Source of the DNA: Pollenia angustigena
Taxonomy: Eukaryota; Arthropoda; Insecta; Diptera; Polleniidae
Length of the DNA: 64,000 nt
NCBI GenBank assembly: GCA_930367215.1
Contig: OV884058.1
Coordinates: forward strand, 168,064,478 to 168,128,477
Reading direction: 5' to 3'
Positions 12,334 through 23,815 of the stretch are shown one piece after another (within the stretch, counting starts at the first letter, position 1; each line of letters opens with the position of its first letter). A program made the translations under genes and the position numbers. The notes under the pieces are model-generated. The model was not told the origin of the DNA, ran no database searches, and saw only the letters and a list, made by a program, of their open reading frames with translations.

Positions 12334-12674
12334 ATTAGAAATTGGGAATTATTTCCTTGTGAAGGTTACTTTATATTATTACAATATAATAGTCTGGTAG
12401 TGTATAAAGTCATTTCTGAAAAATTAAAGGAATAGAACTATTATAAAAAAGCTTTACAAAATACATAACTGAAATTTAACTCATAGAATAAATTCGAAAA
12501 ATGAAAAAAAAATGTTTATAAATAAAATAAATAAATAATGAAATAATAATCAGAAGACATGTGAAGTTGTTATTCCAAATAATATTGGACATTAAAAGCA
12601 CAAAGGCAGAATCTAATTTTTCTACAACACTCTTAAAAGACGTATTAAATAATTGAAAATTTGCCCATTAGTAT

Positions 12675-12700
12675 TTATATATGTATGTATGTATGTATAT
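12675..12700. repeat. (TATG)n microsatellite
   Basis: Short run of TATG units beside the retrotransposon remnants. Confidence 0.85.
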
Positions 12701-12734
12701 GTACCATAACCTGATTATAAGAATGGGTTGTCTG

Positions 12735-12985
12735 CTAAATGTCAGATATCTTTGAAAGAGATTGCGGAGCCATCTCATACGAACAAGAGGGAATATAGAT
12801 TGCCAAGGTAGTTAAATAGCTGATAAGCTTGCTAAACAAGGTAGTCTGAATAACATTATTATAGAATACCTAATTAATTTTACAAATACATACTCACTGC
12901 AAATAACTTTTTCAAGGTGAGTCTTACAGACTAGTACAGATGGCGTGAACATGCCCTATAACTACAACTCTATGGACTAGCTATG
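12735..12985 (+). pseudogene. RNase H remnant of an I-type retrotransposon
   Basis: Readable fragments in shifting frames: GNIDCQGS, then after a stop IADKLAKQGSLNN, the end of a retrotransposon RNase H domain (family pattern GHxxxxGNxxADxLAKxGS), followed about 90 bp later by TTTLWTSYD, a block that follows RNase H in LOA/I-like proteins. Heavily mutated and short. Not part of the RT at 10795-12119, which has its own 3' tail before this. Confidence 0.45.
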
Positions 12986-13250
12986 ACCAGGGTTGGGAAA
13001 AATACTGCAAAAAAAGTTAAAGAGCACATTAGTTTATACACTACTAATTATTTCTAATATTACTAAAAAAGTTTTCTTCTTACTTTAACGAAATTTTAAC
13101 CTTTGTTTTATTCAAAAGAACTCTTTCAAGTAATTAAATTAACAAAATTAAGTGAAATAAATGGTAGAAGTATTCAAATTAAATCCCTTTAGGATACTTA
13201 TTCAAATATTTGTATGTGTTGTTCCCAAAAAATTGCTTTACTTCCGGCTT

Positions 13251-13510
13251 TATATTATTTCAAAAACTCGGTTGGCTTGATAACGGCAATTACACAATGT
13301 TTATTGTAACAATATATTGTTGTCGTACACAAAAAATCGTTATTTATATTTATAATAAGCACTGTAAACATTTCAATGATTATCGCAATTATAAATTTGA
13401 GTATTGTTGATCGAAAAATAATCATTTTTCTAACCACTAAATAATGACAACTTTGAAAACATATTATATTACTCACAACCGTTTCATGATATTTAATAGT
13501 CTTAACGTGA
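13251..13510. repeat. Half copy of a CACnnAGAGAAAA-type foldback MITE
   Basis: Same sequence as 44046-44290 (and inverted at 43595-43882): ACAATATATTGTTG, ATTATAAATTTGAGTA and ACATATTATATTACTC blocks in the same order. The TIR itself is missing here. Confidence 0.6.
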
Positions 13511-13594
13511 TAGGTTTCTATACTTTATCATACTGTGTTTAAGATGCAAATAAAATATCTTTACGCTAATAATATTTTGTCATCGACATTTGAG

Positions 13595-14223
13595 GGGTAT
13601 TGATGCAATGTCGACATTTTTAGTTTTCGTAATAAATAGTAAAAACCTCTAGGTCAAAGTATATTCATATTTATGTATTGTATATCGTGCTATTCAGTAA
13701 ATAAGAATATGATAAAGATATGATGCAAGTTTAAACCAAATTGATATAGCGGTTTGCTGGAAATTATAATAATAAAATTGGAGATTGCTGTGTTTTTTTT
13801 TTTTTGATTGATTTGGACGAACTTCATAAAAACTTAGCTCCATAATTACGAACAATGACAAAGTTATAAAATGAACAATAAAACTAACTGTTTCATGTAA
13901 AAAATAATTTGTTATATTTTTAAATTTCTTTTTTTTGTTTTGCAAAAAAGAAAAAAAAAATAAAAAAAAATATCATGCATTTTCGAAAATAGTTGAGAGA
14001 AAAAGAGCTTAACAAACTGTGATCATTGCAAAAACGACAATCTCCAATGGACATTGCCGTTTTTGCATCAATTCTTAATTTTTGAATATACTTTTTTATG
14101 GGATAAAAGTGTTTCTGGTAATGTTATATTCACTAATTGGAAGCATTCATTAAATACAACTAAGAGGTATTATTAGTTACGTTTGTGAAAAAAGTGGACA
14201 TTGCAGTATTTGCATCTATACCC
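13595..14223. mobile_element. MITE with GGGTATnGATGCAA ends
   Basis: Left end GGGGTATTGATGCAATGTCG is mirrored by the right end (inverted: GGGTATAGATGCAAATACTG), and a third inverted copy of the phrase lies near 14040-14075. No coding sequence. Target duplication not resolved. Confidence 0.4.
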
Positions 14224-14235
14224 ATCATTTGTTAA

Positions 14236-14578
14236 ATTATTTTTATTTATTTATTCATTTATTTGTGTAATATTAAGCCATTTAGGCCAAAAACCAATAT
14301 TACAACTGATATATGCTTAAGCTACATATATATATGTGTATATAACATTCATTAATAATAATTATAATTCATAATAAAAACTAATAAAATGAAAATTAAA
14401 AATAATATACAAATATAAGAATAATATACATACTATTACTTCGGATTAAGGCTCCCTAGCCACCTTTAAATATAAATATCATAATTATCGTCCATCAGTA
14501 GCTAATCAAGATTATTAAGGAAGTCTAAAATTTTTACCCGGAAAACATTATTTGAATAGGAAAAAACTCGTAACGAAA
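14236..14578 (-). pseudogene. 3' end of a Jockey-like retrotransposon, minus strand
   Basis: Read on the minus strand, the fragment encodes FSLRVFSYSNNVF and VKILDFLNNLD followed by a stop, the style of C-terminus seen in Jockey-clade ORF2 proteins, then a UTR ending in an AATAAATAAATAAAAATAA tail (T-rich at 14236-14262 on the plus strand). It stops abruptly at 14578, where the 438-bp duplicated block begins. Confidence 0.5.
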
Positions 14579-15016
14579 ATGCAAAATTCTCTCCGGTTAA
14601 AAGTTGTGTACCATCTAATAATGTTGGTACTTAGGTCGAATTGGAACTCTATTCATCTTACCAGATTTTCTTGAAATCGGTCCACTCCCAAAAATAGATT
14701 TTAATGCAGTAAAAATTTCGAAAATTTTGTGTGATAGAGTTTAAGCCACACTTAAAAGAAACGTCTATGATATCAGTATCATCGTTCGATTTGTTAAGGA
14801 CTGCATAACATATTAGGTAATATTGTGGAATGTTCTCTGCAAAGCCTTTCTACCCCATTCGTCTTGTTACCACCGCGAGGCATATTTTAAGAATTTTAGA
14901 TTTTTATAAATCAGTATAAATTTAAAATTATATTATTTCATGCAATTATAAATTTAGTCAACAAACACTTTATTAAAATTAAGTCAAACTAATTAACACA
15001 AAACACTTATTAATTT
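14579..15016 (+). repeat. 438-bp direct repeat, copy 1
   Basis: Identical, by my line-by-line comparison, to 17442-17879, with both breakpoints sharp. No inverted ends, target duplication or ORF. Copy 1 abuts a truncated retrotransposon at its left edge, so it looks like the inserted copy. Confidence 0.9.
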
Positions 15017-15266
15017 TGTATCAGTTGTTTTGTTTGTTTTAAATATGCGTTTCAAAATATTTGTTAGTGATTGGTTAAATAGTAAAAAATACCCATTATA
15101 AAGAACAAGTTTAAAGAAATTAAAAAACAAATAAACAAATTGTATTTACATTAAAAACAAATTGTTAAGAGTCACAAAATAATGAATCGATGCAAACAAA
15201 TTTAATATTTTTTATTGTTGTGAAAGTGGCGCCGTATGATAATATGGTTACTCCTACACTTATTAT
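15017..15266. other. Non-coding, AT-rich
   Basis: No gene. The last 30 bp (AATATGGTTACTCC) resemble the interior of the CACnnAGAG MITE that continues after the hAT insertion at 16312. Confidence 0.3.
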
Positions 15267-16311
15267 CAGGGAAACCATAAATATGCAATTGCATGTTTTT
15301 CCTTGTGTGACCAATGAAGACGGAAACAATATATTTATCCGTATTAGATTTCTTTATGAATTTTGGCATCGATTTGATAGTGCATATTTTTGAATATTTT
15401 CCCGATTTCATCATTTTTTGCATAATTTAGTTAAAGAGCCTTTTAAGTTAATAGCGCATAGTTTGTCTTTTTGAGGCATATTTTGATACATGTTCAATAT
15501 TTTTTTGATGCCTACAGGAGCATTTGAAGCAAATAAAAAAAAATTCAAAAATTTTTTAGCGAAATTCTGGCTTTTCCGTTTAAAATATCTATCTGTACAC
15601 CCAACGTGTTGCTTTAATTTCGCCATCCACACTTTATTTTTACTCTAAAATTGTAAGACAAAGAAGGTTGTCATTAAAGATAAATGGTATATTAAACTTT
15701 AAAATGTGATACACAAGCAAAAATTAAGGGAAAAGCAATTATATAGTTTTTTGCGATGTTTCTAATACATAGAAAACTGGACCAATCGTTTAGTATACCG
15801 ATCGACTTAGAATCACTTTTTAAACTGATCTAACGATATCCATCCGCCGTTTGCCTGTTTGTCTGTCCATATAAACCTTGTATGTATGTTACGATCTTGT
15901 AGATAATTTGATCAAAATTGGTAAAAACATTTTTCGAATCGGTTCACATTTACCCAAAGCTCTCATCTATAAATAGCTTTAACTTCCTTCTAAATGTTAA
16001 AATAAAAAAAAAACACTTAGTGACCGTCCCAAAAATCTCTTTAAGACAAAATATCTTATATTTTCATTTTATTAATTTTTTATATTTCGAACAGGGTAAC
16101 ATCTCGAACATTCGTCAGTAAATACTGTAATTTAAGAATTGTTTTTATCAATTGGAACTGTTAAAAAAATTTTGAATATTTTGTTTTCAAATTAGCAATT
16201 TTTGAATTTTTCTGTTGCATATTAAGCAGTTAATAGGGCATATTTTCAAGTTTATACTGCATATTTAATACGCATAAAACGAGTTTTTAGGGCATATTTC
16301 TGGTTTCCCTG
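15267..16311. mobile_element. Non-autonomous hAT-type element, TSD CTTATTAT
   Basis: Ends CAGGGAAACCATAAATATGC and (inverted) CAGGGAAACCAGAAATATGC, flanked by CTTATTAT at 15259-15266 and 16312-16319. 1045 bp. Interior contains degenerate GGCATATTT repeats and an inserted dispersed repeat (15785-16010). No transposase. Confidence 0.85.
15785..16010. repeat. Dispersed repeat fragment (TATACCGATCGACTTAGAAT type)
   Basis: Same family as 6845-7440: TTTAGTATACCGATCGACTT, GTCTGTCCATATAAACCTTG, and a TTGATCAAAATTGGTA block. Nested in the hAT element. Confidence 0.5.
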
Positions 16312-16520
16312 CTTATTATAATTACCAAGATAATAATGTTTGTACTTATTAACTTATTATGATTAACATGACAATAATATGATTGAGGGAAACATATTAT
16401 GATGTAATATTACAAATATATTTGTTCATAATATGATTCATGATCATGAATCTTTATCATAATATATGTTGCTCTCAGAATATGTTTACCACAACCATGT
16501 TTTTTCTTTGCGTGTAATGT
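16312..16520. mobile_element. Half of a CACnnAGAGAAAA-type MITE
   Basis: Ends ACCACAACCATG then TTTTTTCTTTGCGTGTA, the inverted form of the family's left end. The interior TTATGATTAACATGACAATA pattern recurs inverted at 41930-42210. The hAT element at 15267 appears inserted in it. Confidence 0.5.
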
Positions 16521-17441
16521 AAACCGTAATTTCTTTTTGCATAAGGGGACTTATGTTTAGTTTTGCTATTAATAATTAACATTTAAGTTAAATATAGGAA
16601 GTGTTTATAAAGCGATATGTTTTAGATTTCAATGAACTAATTATTCATTTAATAATTCTAGTATGGGCCAGCAGTCGACACAATCGACTGCAATCTAGAA
16701 ATGCTGACTTTGCTTAGTGTATACCAGTCAGCCAAACGGACTTAATTGATTGGTACACTGAAGGGGGTCCAGAACCAATATTTTTATCTCTTACATACTT
16801 CGGTACAATCGCATAATATCCTCTCTATAGTGTGAGTATTAAAACGGAATGATTGAAATAATTTTTAATTTTCTTTTTGAAAAATTTGTTTTTCTACCCA
16901 CACCTCTAAAGGTAGAATGTATATTATGTGTTAATGCTGAACAAAAATGGTGCTTATTATAGATTGTATTAATTGGTCCAAAATTGCACATACCCCTTAT
17001 ACAAAAGTCTTTCTGGAATATACTTCCTTAGAAATGTTGGTATTAATATAAAATTTGGCACAGCTACTATGTGCACTTCGTATTGGTACATCCATTAACA
17101 CCATTGGTCCCGTATGAACACCCTCCCTAAAATCACTTTAAGATAAAGAAATCTCATAAAGATGTATATACTTAGAAAATATTGGGCATAAAGAGCTTTT
17201 ACATGAATCCTAAGCTCATTACTGCTATTCGTGATTCCCATGATCAATAGTTTTAATTAATACACACATCAGTACAATCGAATCATTGTAAATACATATG
17301 CATTTAGTTTTCTTTTTGGCAGAGTTGTTGTTTTTGTACCCACACCACCAATCTTGGACAGGGTGTTATGCGTTTGTACTGAATACAAAATTGTTTCTAT
17401 TGCAAATAGGGAGAATCGGACCATAATTCCACATAACCCTC
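16521..17441. repeat. Old dispersed repeats, two overlapping units
   Basis: Two similar units (about 16900-17120 and 17330-17441) share CCCACACC, TGTTATGCGTTTGTACTGA-like and ACATACCCCTTATACAAAA-like blocks. 16690-16810 holds TATACCAGTCAGCC and TGAAGGGGGTCCAGAACC, further pieces of the same family. No ORF. Confidence 0.4.
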
Positions 17442-17879
17442 ATGCAAAATTCTCTCCGGTTAAAAGTTGTGTACCATCTAATAATGTTGGTACTTAGGTC
17501 GAATTGGAACTCTATTCATCTTACCAGATTTTCTTGAAATCGGTCCACTCCCAAAAATAGATTTTAATGCAGTAAAAATTTCGAAAATTTTGTGTGATAG
17601 AGTTTAAGCCACACTTAAAAGAAACGTCTATGATATCAGTATCATCGTTCGATTTGTTAAGGACTGCATAACATATTAGGTAATATTGTGGAATGTTCTC
17701 TGCAAAGCCTTTCTACCCCATTCGTCTTGTTACCACCGCGAGGCATATTTTAAGAATTTTAGATTTTTATAAATCAGTATAAATTTAAAATTATATTATT
17801 TCATGCAATTATAAATTTAGTCAACAAACACTTTATTAAAATTAAGTCAAACTAATTAACACAAAACACTTATTAATTT
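17442..17879 (+). repeat. 438-bp direct repeat, copy 2
   Basis: Identical to 14579-15016. At its left edge the sequence runs on naturally from an old dispersed unit, so this copy is probably in its original context. Confidence 0.9.
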
Positions 17880-18374
17880 AAAGTAACACCAAAATATATT
17901 AAAAAAAAAAATCGCAAAGCGCCACCGAATTGGCAACATTTAAAAACAACAACTCTTCCAAAGAGAATACAAAACATTTAAATTGTCTGTCTATTTTTTT
18001 CTTATTTTCTACTATTCTCCAATTTAAGGCAACTTAAGTTGTTGTTCTTTTTCCTATGTACCTATAAACAAAACAAAAAGCATATACCTGTGTTATTTGT
18101 TTACATTTTTTTTGTTGATCACACGTATGTGAGTATTTTCTATGTATTAGTAACACTTTCTAACGCCTAAAGCTCCTGAAATACTGAACCGATTTTCATA
18201 AAATATATGTTCGTTGTGCTCTTCTACCAAAATATATCTTTCGAATGATGGATCATTTGTTAAAACCCAATGAGAAGTAAAGTCGTAAAAGGGAGCAAAA
18301 TAAATTAATTTGCCTATTAATATATACTAGTGTTCGCCTAATGGTCAAAATTCGACCATTAATTTGTGGCGCCT
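17880..18374. other. Non-coding; fragment of an old repeat
   Basis: No gene. The phrase TACTGAACCGATTTTCATAA at about 18180 belongs to a common repeat type also seen at 20050-20180 and 28390. Confidence 0.35.
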
Positions 18375-19187
18375 TGCAATAAAGCCATATTTCCAAATGA
18401 ATTTATTACCACCACCCAAGTGCAAAACACAATAATCGTTTAGCAACCAAAGTGGAAATAACGCCATAACAGTGTAATTGTAATGGTTACAAATTGGCAA
18501 CACAATGAGTTGCCATTGTCAAGTGTTAAAAAAATATGGTACGGTAGGTGGAAGGGGCAGCGCGGGCTTGGGACAAACGCGTCAGGTGCGGCCGGGCGCA
18601 AGGATTTTCTCCTCTATTGTATAACAAAGACCGTTTGGCTAAGTATAGCTTCTAAAATCTGCCTTGTTTTCGAACGAAGGCCGAATACGCAGAGAAGCTT
18701 TAGTTAGCGAAGCCGGTGTTTATTATACCATAGAGTAGAAAATCTTTGCGCCCGGCCGAAGGCCGTCTATGCAGAGAATCTTTAGTTAGCGAAGTCGGTC
18801 TTTGTTATACCATAGAGGAGAAAATCCTTGCACCCGGCCGAAGGCCTGCTATGCAGAGAATCTTTAGTTAGCGAAGCCGGTCTCTGTTATACCATAGAGG
18901 AGAAAATCTTTGCGCCCGGCCGAAGGCCGGCTATGCAGAGAAGCTTTAGTTAGCGAAGCCGGTCTTTGTTATACCATAGAGGAGAAAATCCTTGCGACCA
19001 AAAGTGTTTTCCTTATATTTTTTATATAAACACCCAGAGAAAAACCAACAAAACAATTTTTAAATAAATTGCAATTACATGAAAATAAAAAAATTTAAAT
19101 GGGAAATATGGCCATGTATGTCTTTATTTCACTACTTACATGGAAATAAAGCCATATGGAGAAATAAGGCCATATGGCTTTATTGCA
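18375..19187. mobile_element. Foldback element FB2 enclosing a second 83-bp array
   Basis: Left TGCAATAAAGCCATAT is mirrored at the right (ATGGCTTTATTGCA), with two extra inverted AATAAAGCCATAT units at 19130-19180. It encloses the 83-bp array and the same CAAAAGTGTTTT-to-CACCCAGAG junction found in FB1. No target duplication was recognised, so ends are less certain than for FB1. Confidence 0.55.
18585..18990. repeat. 83-bp GGCCGAAGGCC array, second copy
   Basis: One unit in reverse orientation, then a core, then about four units in forward orientation at a period of 82-83 bp (GGCCGAAGG at about 18754, 18837, 18919). The core phrase around TCTGCCTTGTTTTCGAACG is the reverse complement of the core of the array at 5575-6210. 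Confidence 0.85.
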
Positions 19188-19698
19188 CGTCGTCTAAATT
19201 TGTATGTAAATATGAAGAAAACATAATTCATCTAAGTATATTTGAATTTATTTGTTTCGAGCAATTATTTTTTCCTTCAAAGTGGATCGATTTGGTGAGG
19301 GGCCAACCTCCGGTTCATATTTTATCTTCAATATAAAAAATACCAATTGAAAAACAAAAAAGTATCAGAAAGTCTTCTTTATATATTGTCATCCACTCAG
19401 GATGAAACGAAAATTAATCAAAGAACCACCTGCTAAACGAAAAAGTACCAAAAAGCTCCCCTCACATGTTCTTATTCACCCTTTTTAATGTATAATTTTA
19501 TCTTTATAGGTCGAATATTAACGAAAATTAAAAAAGTTCCAGATGAAAAACAAAAAGTACCAACATTTTTTATCTTATAGGTTATCACTCACTCAGGACC
19601 CTACACCTATAATATTATGTTTTTAAGTTCAATATTATAGAAAATTTAAAAATCATCACATGAAAAGTAAAAAAAAAAAATTAACTGCCTGTTTAAGG
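19188..19698. other. Non-coding, AT-rich
   Basis: No gene. Two loosely repeated phrases (GAAAAACAAAAAGTACCA; CACTCAGGA) at 19340-19620 suggest a decayed tandem unit. Confidence 0.3.
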
Positions 19699-19810
19699 AT
19701 GTCGAACGTCAACGTTCGCATAGAAAACTACATTTGAAACAAAAACAAATTTTCGAATATTGTTTTTGTTTTACATATAATTTTCTATGCGAACGTTAAC
19801 GTTCGAAATC
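19699..19810. repeat. Hairpin MITE-like palindrome
   Basis: GATGTCGAACGTCAACGTTC and GCATAGAAAA at the left are mirrored at the right by TTTTCTATGC, GAACGTTAACGTTCGAAATC, with an AAACAAAAACAA / TTGTTTTTGTTT inner stem. Design resembles the hairpin at 58975-59113. Confidence 0.55.
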
Positions 19811-20228
19811 GCTGAACTGATGAACTGGATGTAAGTTTTCCGTATTTCTCCTTTTTGCTCCCCATAGAGGTTCGGTTGACAAACAAAGGCAGAAATCGTT
19901 CTTAACTGTTTTACCTGGTCTGATTTATACATAAGATTTATAAAGTCGAAATATTCGAAAACTGGTTTTTTTTAAATGTCGAATAATCGATCACCCTAAT
20001 TTTTTTTTATTTGATAATTGAAAAAAAAAATTTATTTATTTATTTTGCATTTGTTTTAGTAGCAATTTTGAACGCTTACAAATTATTGAACAGATTTAAA
20101 TAAAATATATATTGTGCACTTCTGTGAGTAAATACCTTTCAAATGGTGTATATTTTGTACAAATCGGTTGACATACAGAGGAGGAAAGTGTTCTTAACTG
20201 TTTTGCCTTAGCCGATTTATATATATGT

Positions 20229-20250
20229 AGATGATGATGATGATGATGAT
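20229..20250. repeat. (GAT)n microsatellite
   Basis: Seven GAT units. Confidence 0.9.
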
Positions 20251-21064
20251 TATTAACGTTTATGTTTTTATTAATAATGTTAAATTAACGGCCAATTTCA
20301 CCAAGTTTATATAAAACTAACTATTAATTTACGTTCCAGTTAACAATATGTTTTTAATAGTTACAACTGTTACACTCAAAAAATTATGTAGGTAAATTCA
20401 AAGGAAAATTCATTAATAACAACTGAAATTTTATTTAAAAACCGGATCATTTACATTTCATTTAAGTTGAATGATTTTTTCAATAAATTTTAAATGTAAA
20501 TTTTTAACTTCCAAGTTCTATAAAATTAAAAATTTTTCATTTATTTTAACTTACAAAATAACAAACTACACAACAGTATAAACAAATGTTTTATTAGTAT
20601 TTTTAACCACCAAATATCTACCACCCAAATTGTTTAAAACAACTGATTTTTCAATTATATTAACTAACAAAATTTTACCTACCCAAACAGTTGAAATTAT
20701 TGTTTTATCATTTGGTTTAAAAAAATTTGTATTCGTTAGTTTTTTTTTCTTTATTTATATTTAAACAAATACATACATACCATTGAAAAAAATGTTCTGA
20801 GTATTTAAGATACCAAAAAAAAAAAAAATATTTTTGGCTTTTCAATCCTTGTGGTACATATCCGTATACAGAACCTTTTGAATGTCTAGGTCTGAAAAAA
20901 ATAAAAGATATAAAATTTAAGATCAGCAATTATAAGCTAATATACATTTTATTTAAGAAGTAGGTATACATAAAGTGTTATTCTTTCTTTTATTAATCTT
21001 TACACACAGTAAAATACATACAGTTTACTTTACCGAAATTAACCAAATGGTGTTATTTTAAGAA

Positions 21065-21616
21065 CAGGGGCCTGATTCTGGCAGTCGTGATCGAGTACTT
21101 TCTCGATTCGAAATCAATTTAATATCTAATTATTCCAGTCAACACGGAACGAATCGGAATTATTTTTTCGGTGCTGTTAAGCATTTAATTGAGTTTCACA
21201 ATACTGAAACAATAAATGATGAAACAGAACTGAGTCTTCAACTTCAGTCAAAAATTTTAAAGCCCATAATTAAAACGTCGGCAGTAACTTCAAATTCTCT
21301 CTCATTTCTTTCGTTTTCTTTTGTTCTTATTTTTCTTTATTTACAAAATGTATGAAATTGAATGAAAGTATGGTAGCATTGTTAAGAGAATAAGTGTCTA
21401 TATGTGAGAGCATTAGAAAAAAACGTCCTCAAAATAAAATTGATTTTATTTCTCGACCGCATTCTCTGGCATGATTTTATGTCAAACTGTATGAAAAACA
21501 TCGTTCAGCTCCAGTTCTGTTTCATCATTAATTTCGATTCGGGAAGCATCGACTGAAATAAAATTGCATTCGAATCGAACAAGTTCTCGATCACGACTGC
21601 CAGAATTAGGCCCCTG
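21065..21616. mobile_element. MITE with CAGGGGCCTGATTCTGGC ends
   Basis: CAGGGGCCTGATTCTGGC, AGTCGTGATCGAG at the left matches the inverted right end with one or two changes over about 33 bp. Inner inverted pair AATGATGAAACAGAAC also present. CAGGGG start is hAT-like, but no matching 8-bp flanks were found. Confidence 0.65.
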
Positions 21617-22209
21617 ATGTTACTAGTAATTATACGAATCGGTTAAACATACATAAAAATTTTTTGGCTCTCTGGCGCTTAAAAATGCATACATACATAT
21701 GTAGCACAAATTTTAATTAAAGTCTTTTGTAGCTCTCATATAAGGGCTAGTCCATTAGTTATATCCAAACGTTCTTACATTTATTCTACATTCTAGCAAT
21801 CCATAATTCTAATGCTAATTTCATATGTATGTATGTTACTAAGTGAAGGTTCTAACCTCTTTCTAAAGGAAATTTTGGATTGTCAATTTAATCTTCTCCA
21901 ATACAAAAACGATGGACGCAAATACAGGGAACTGCAAAATATGTTCATTGCTAAATGTAAATTTCGTTTGAAAACACATAAATACATACCATTTCCCGCA
22001 TTTTCTTAGATTTTACAAAAAGCTTTGGCGCAACCTGTCTAACAGACTGCAATTTATCTTATATTCTTATAAAATATAAACAATTGAATCTTAAAATTTA
22101 TCAAATTTAAAAAATTTATTTTATTTTTGACATAAAATTGATTTTTATTCAATTTAAAAAATTTTATATCAATATTTTTGTAACTTATACTGCAAAACAA
22201 ATAGATGTA

Positions 22210-23560
22210 CAGTAGTTTCGACTTAACTGCCTTTTGTTTACGTGCCCTTTTGACTTAACTGCACAAAATTGATAATTTTTGGAATTATTCTTTATAACTC
22301 CATACAAATTCCTTTTTTAAATGCACATTCTATACCTGCACATTTAAGACAATTTCACATTTAAGACAATTATTTTCATACAATAAATTTAACTTAGCTG
22401 CACTTTGACTTAACTGCCTAAAATACATATTTTCTGAAATTATTCTTCAAAATCCTTGCTTAAGTGCATTTGATATACCTGCATTTTTTTCATATTTTTT
22501 GGCAGCTTTAAAATATTTTCATACAAAACATCAAAGTTAGCTGCACACATAAAAATATATGGTGGCCACTTTTTCACATAAATATCCAATGAAAACTGTT
22601 TATAAAAATATAAATTGCAATTATTTTGTTTTTTCCATAAATTTGTATGTTCTTTGTGAATTCTCTTGTTTTTGTTAATGTTTCTTGTATATTAAACAAC
22701 TCCTAAAAGAATCTTCTGATGATTATCTGGCGATTAACAAAAACATCTAAATCTTTTTTTTAATTTATTATTTTTTTATTTATTTTTTGACATGCTCGTC
22801 TTTAAATCTTAGAAAGTCGTATAACAATTACTGAGCTACCTAAATAAGACCGTTTTTGAAGTGTAAAATTGCTATTGCCAATTCAATTTTAATAAAACAA
22901 AACGGCCTAAGGATCTGCAAAAAAAGGATTTTCCGACAGGATGGTGTTGATTTCGCGACTTTAAGGTTTGTTTTATAGAAATTGTATGAAAATTAGAAGT
23001 TTGGGTATGAAAAATACGCTTGATTTAGTTATCTCAGTTATACGGCTGAGCATTTCACGAGTAAAATAATACCTACATGAGTTTCGTACGACTCTTGGCA
23101 TGCTTTTTGAAAGACTCGTTAGATAATCCCTAAATACATCATAAACGATTCTCTTTACGATTAATATAAGCGTTTTTTGCTGCGTTATGGAAAAATCTCT
23201 TATACAAATCAATACGTGTAACAGTTTCTCCCATGCGAGGAATTGTCTACAATTAAAAAATGAGCTCGTCGACGATCAAAAACACTCTTTGTGAGATTAT
23301 CAGTAGACTCCTAGACGATTGAAAATGCTAGATGGGTTGAAACAAAATTTTAATAAAATATAGATTTATGTATTAAGAAAATAATTGTTTTATTCTACTT
23401 TTAAATAAAACACTTTACTTTAGCTGCACTTTTGTGCAGGTAACCACAATTGTGTACCTGCACATTAAGGCAGGTAAATGCATTTAAGATAACTGCCTTT
23501 TTGATTTACCTGCACAAAAAATCGTGCAAACGAGATTGTGCAGCTAAGTCAAAAATACTG
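22210..23560. mobile_element. Pogo-like non-autonomous element
   Basis: Ends CAGTAGTTTCGACTTAACTG and (inverted) CAGTATTTTTGACTTAGCTG flanked by TA. This resembles the Drosophila pogo end (CAGTA, then CTTAGCTGC) as I remember it. The interior repeats GACTTAACTGCAC-type motifs many times near both ends, potential transposase-binding sites. A further unrelated insertion at about 22690-23330 is likely but not delimited. No transposase ORF. Confidence 0.65.
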
Positions 23561-23815
23561 TAGTTACTTTTTTTTTATTGCATTTAAAACAAAAATAACT
23601 GAAAATATTAGCTGTACAGAAAATCCGTATATTTTGATAGTTGCTTTTTAAACAACAATCGTAAATAGTTAAAAAATAAATTTGGTCATAAAATAACTAT
23701 ATGTATTTTCATTATTTTTTAACTTAACAGAAAACGTTTTTAATAAACTACAAACAGTTACTGTAATAATTTTTTGAGTGTATTTAATTATACCTAATTT
23801 TGGTGAAATTGGCCG

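Larger units (their letters stand above)
20373..23780. mobile_element. TA-flanked MITE with CACTCAAAAAATTAT ends, hosting two more elements
   Basis: Ends CACTCAAAAAATTAT and ATAATTTTTTGAGTG are each bordered by TA (20371-20372, 23781-23782). It is inserted in the GGCCAATTT MITE and itself contains the elements at 21065 and 22210. No transposase. Confidence 0.7.
20289..23815. mobile_element. Outer MITE (GGCCAATTTCACCAA ends) split by nested insertions
   Basis: CGGCCAATTTCACCAAG at the left faces TTGGTGAAATTGGCCG at the right. Only about 80 bp at the left and 33 bp at the right belong to it; all between is inserted. A single related end (ACCAGTTTCACCAAGTTC) is at about 48667. Target duplication not resolved. 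Confidence 0.6.
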
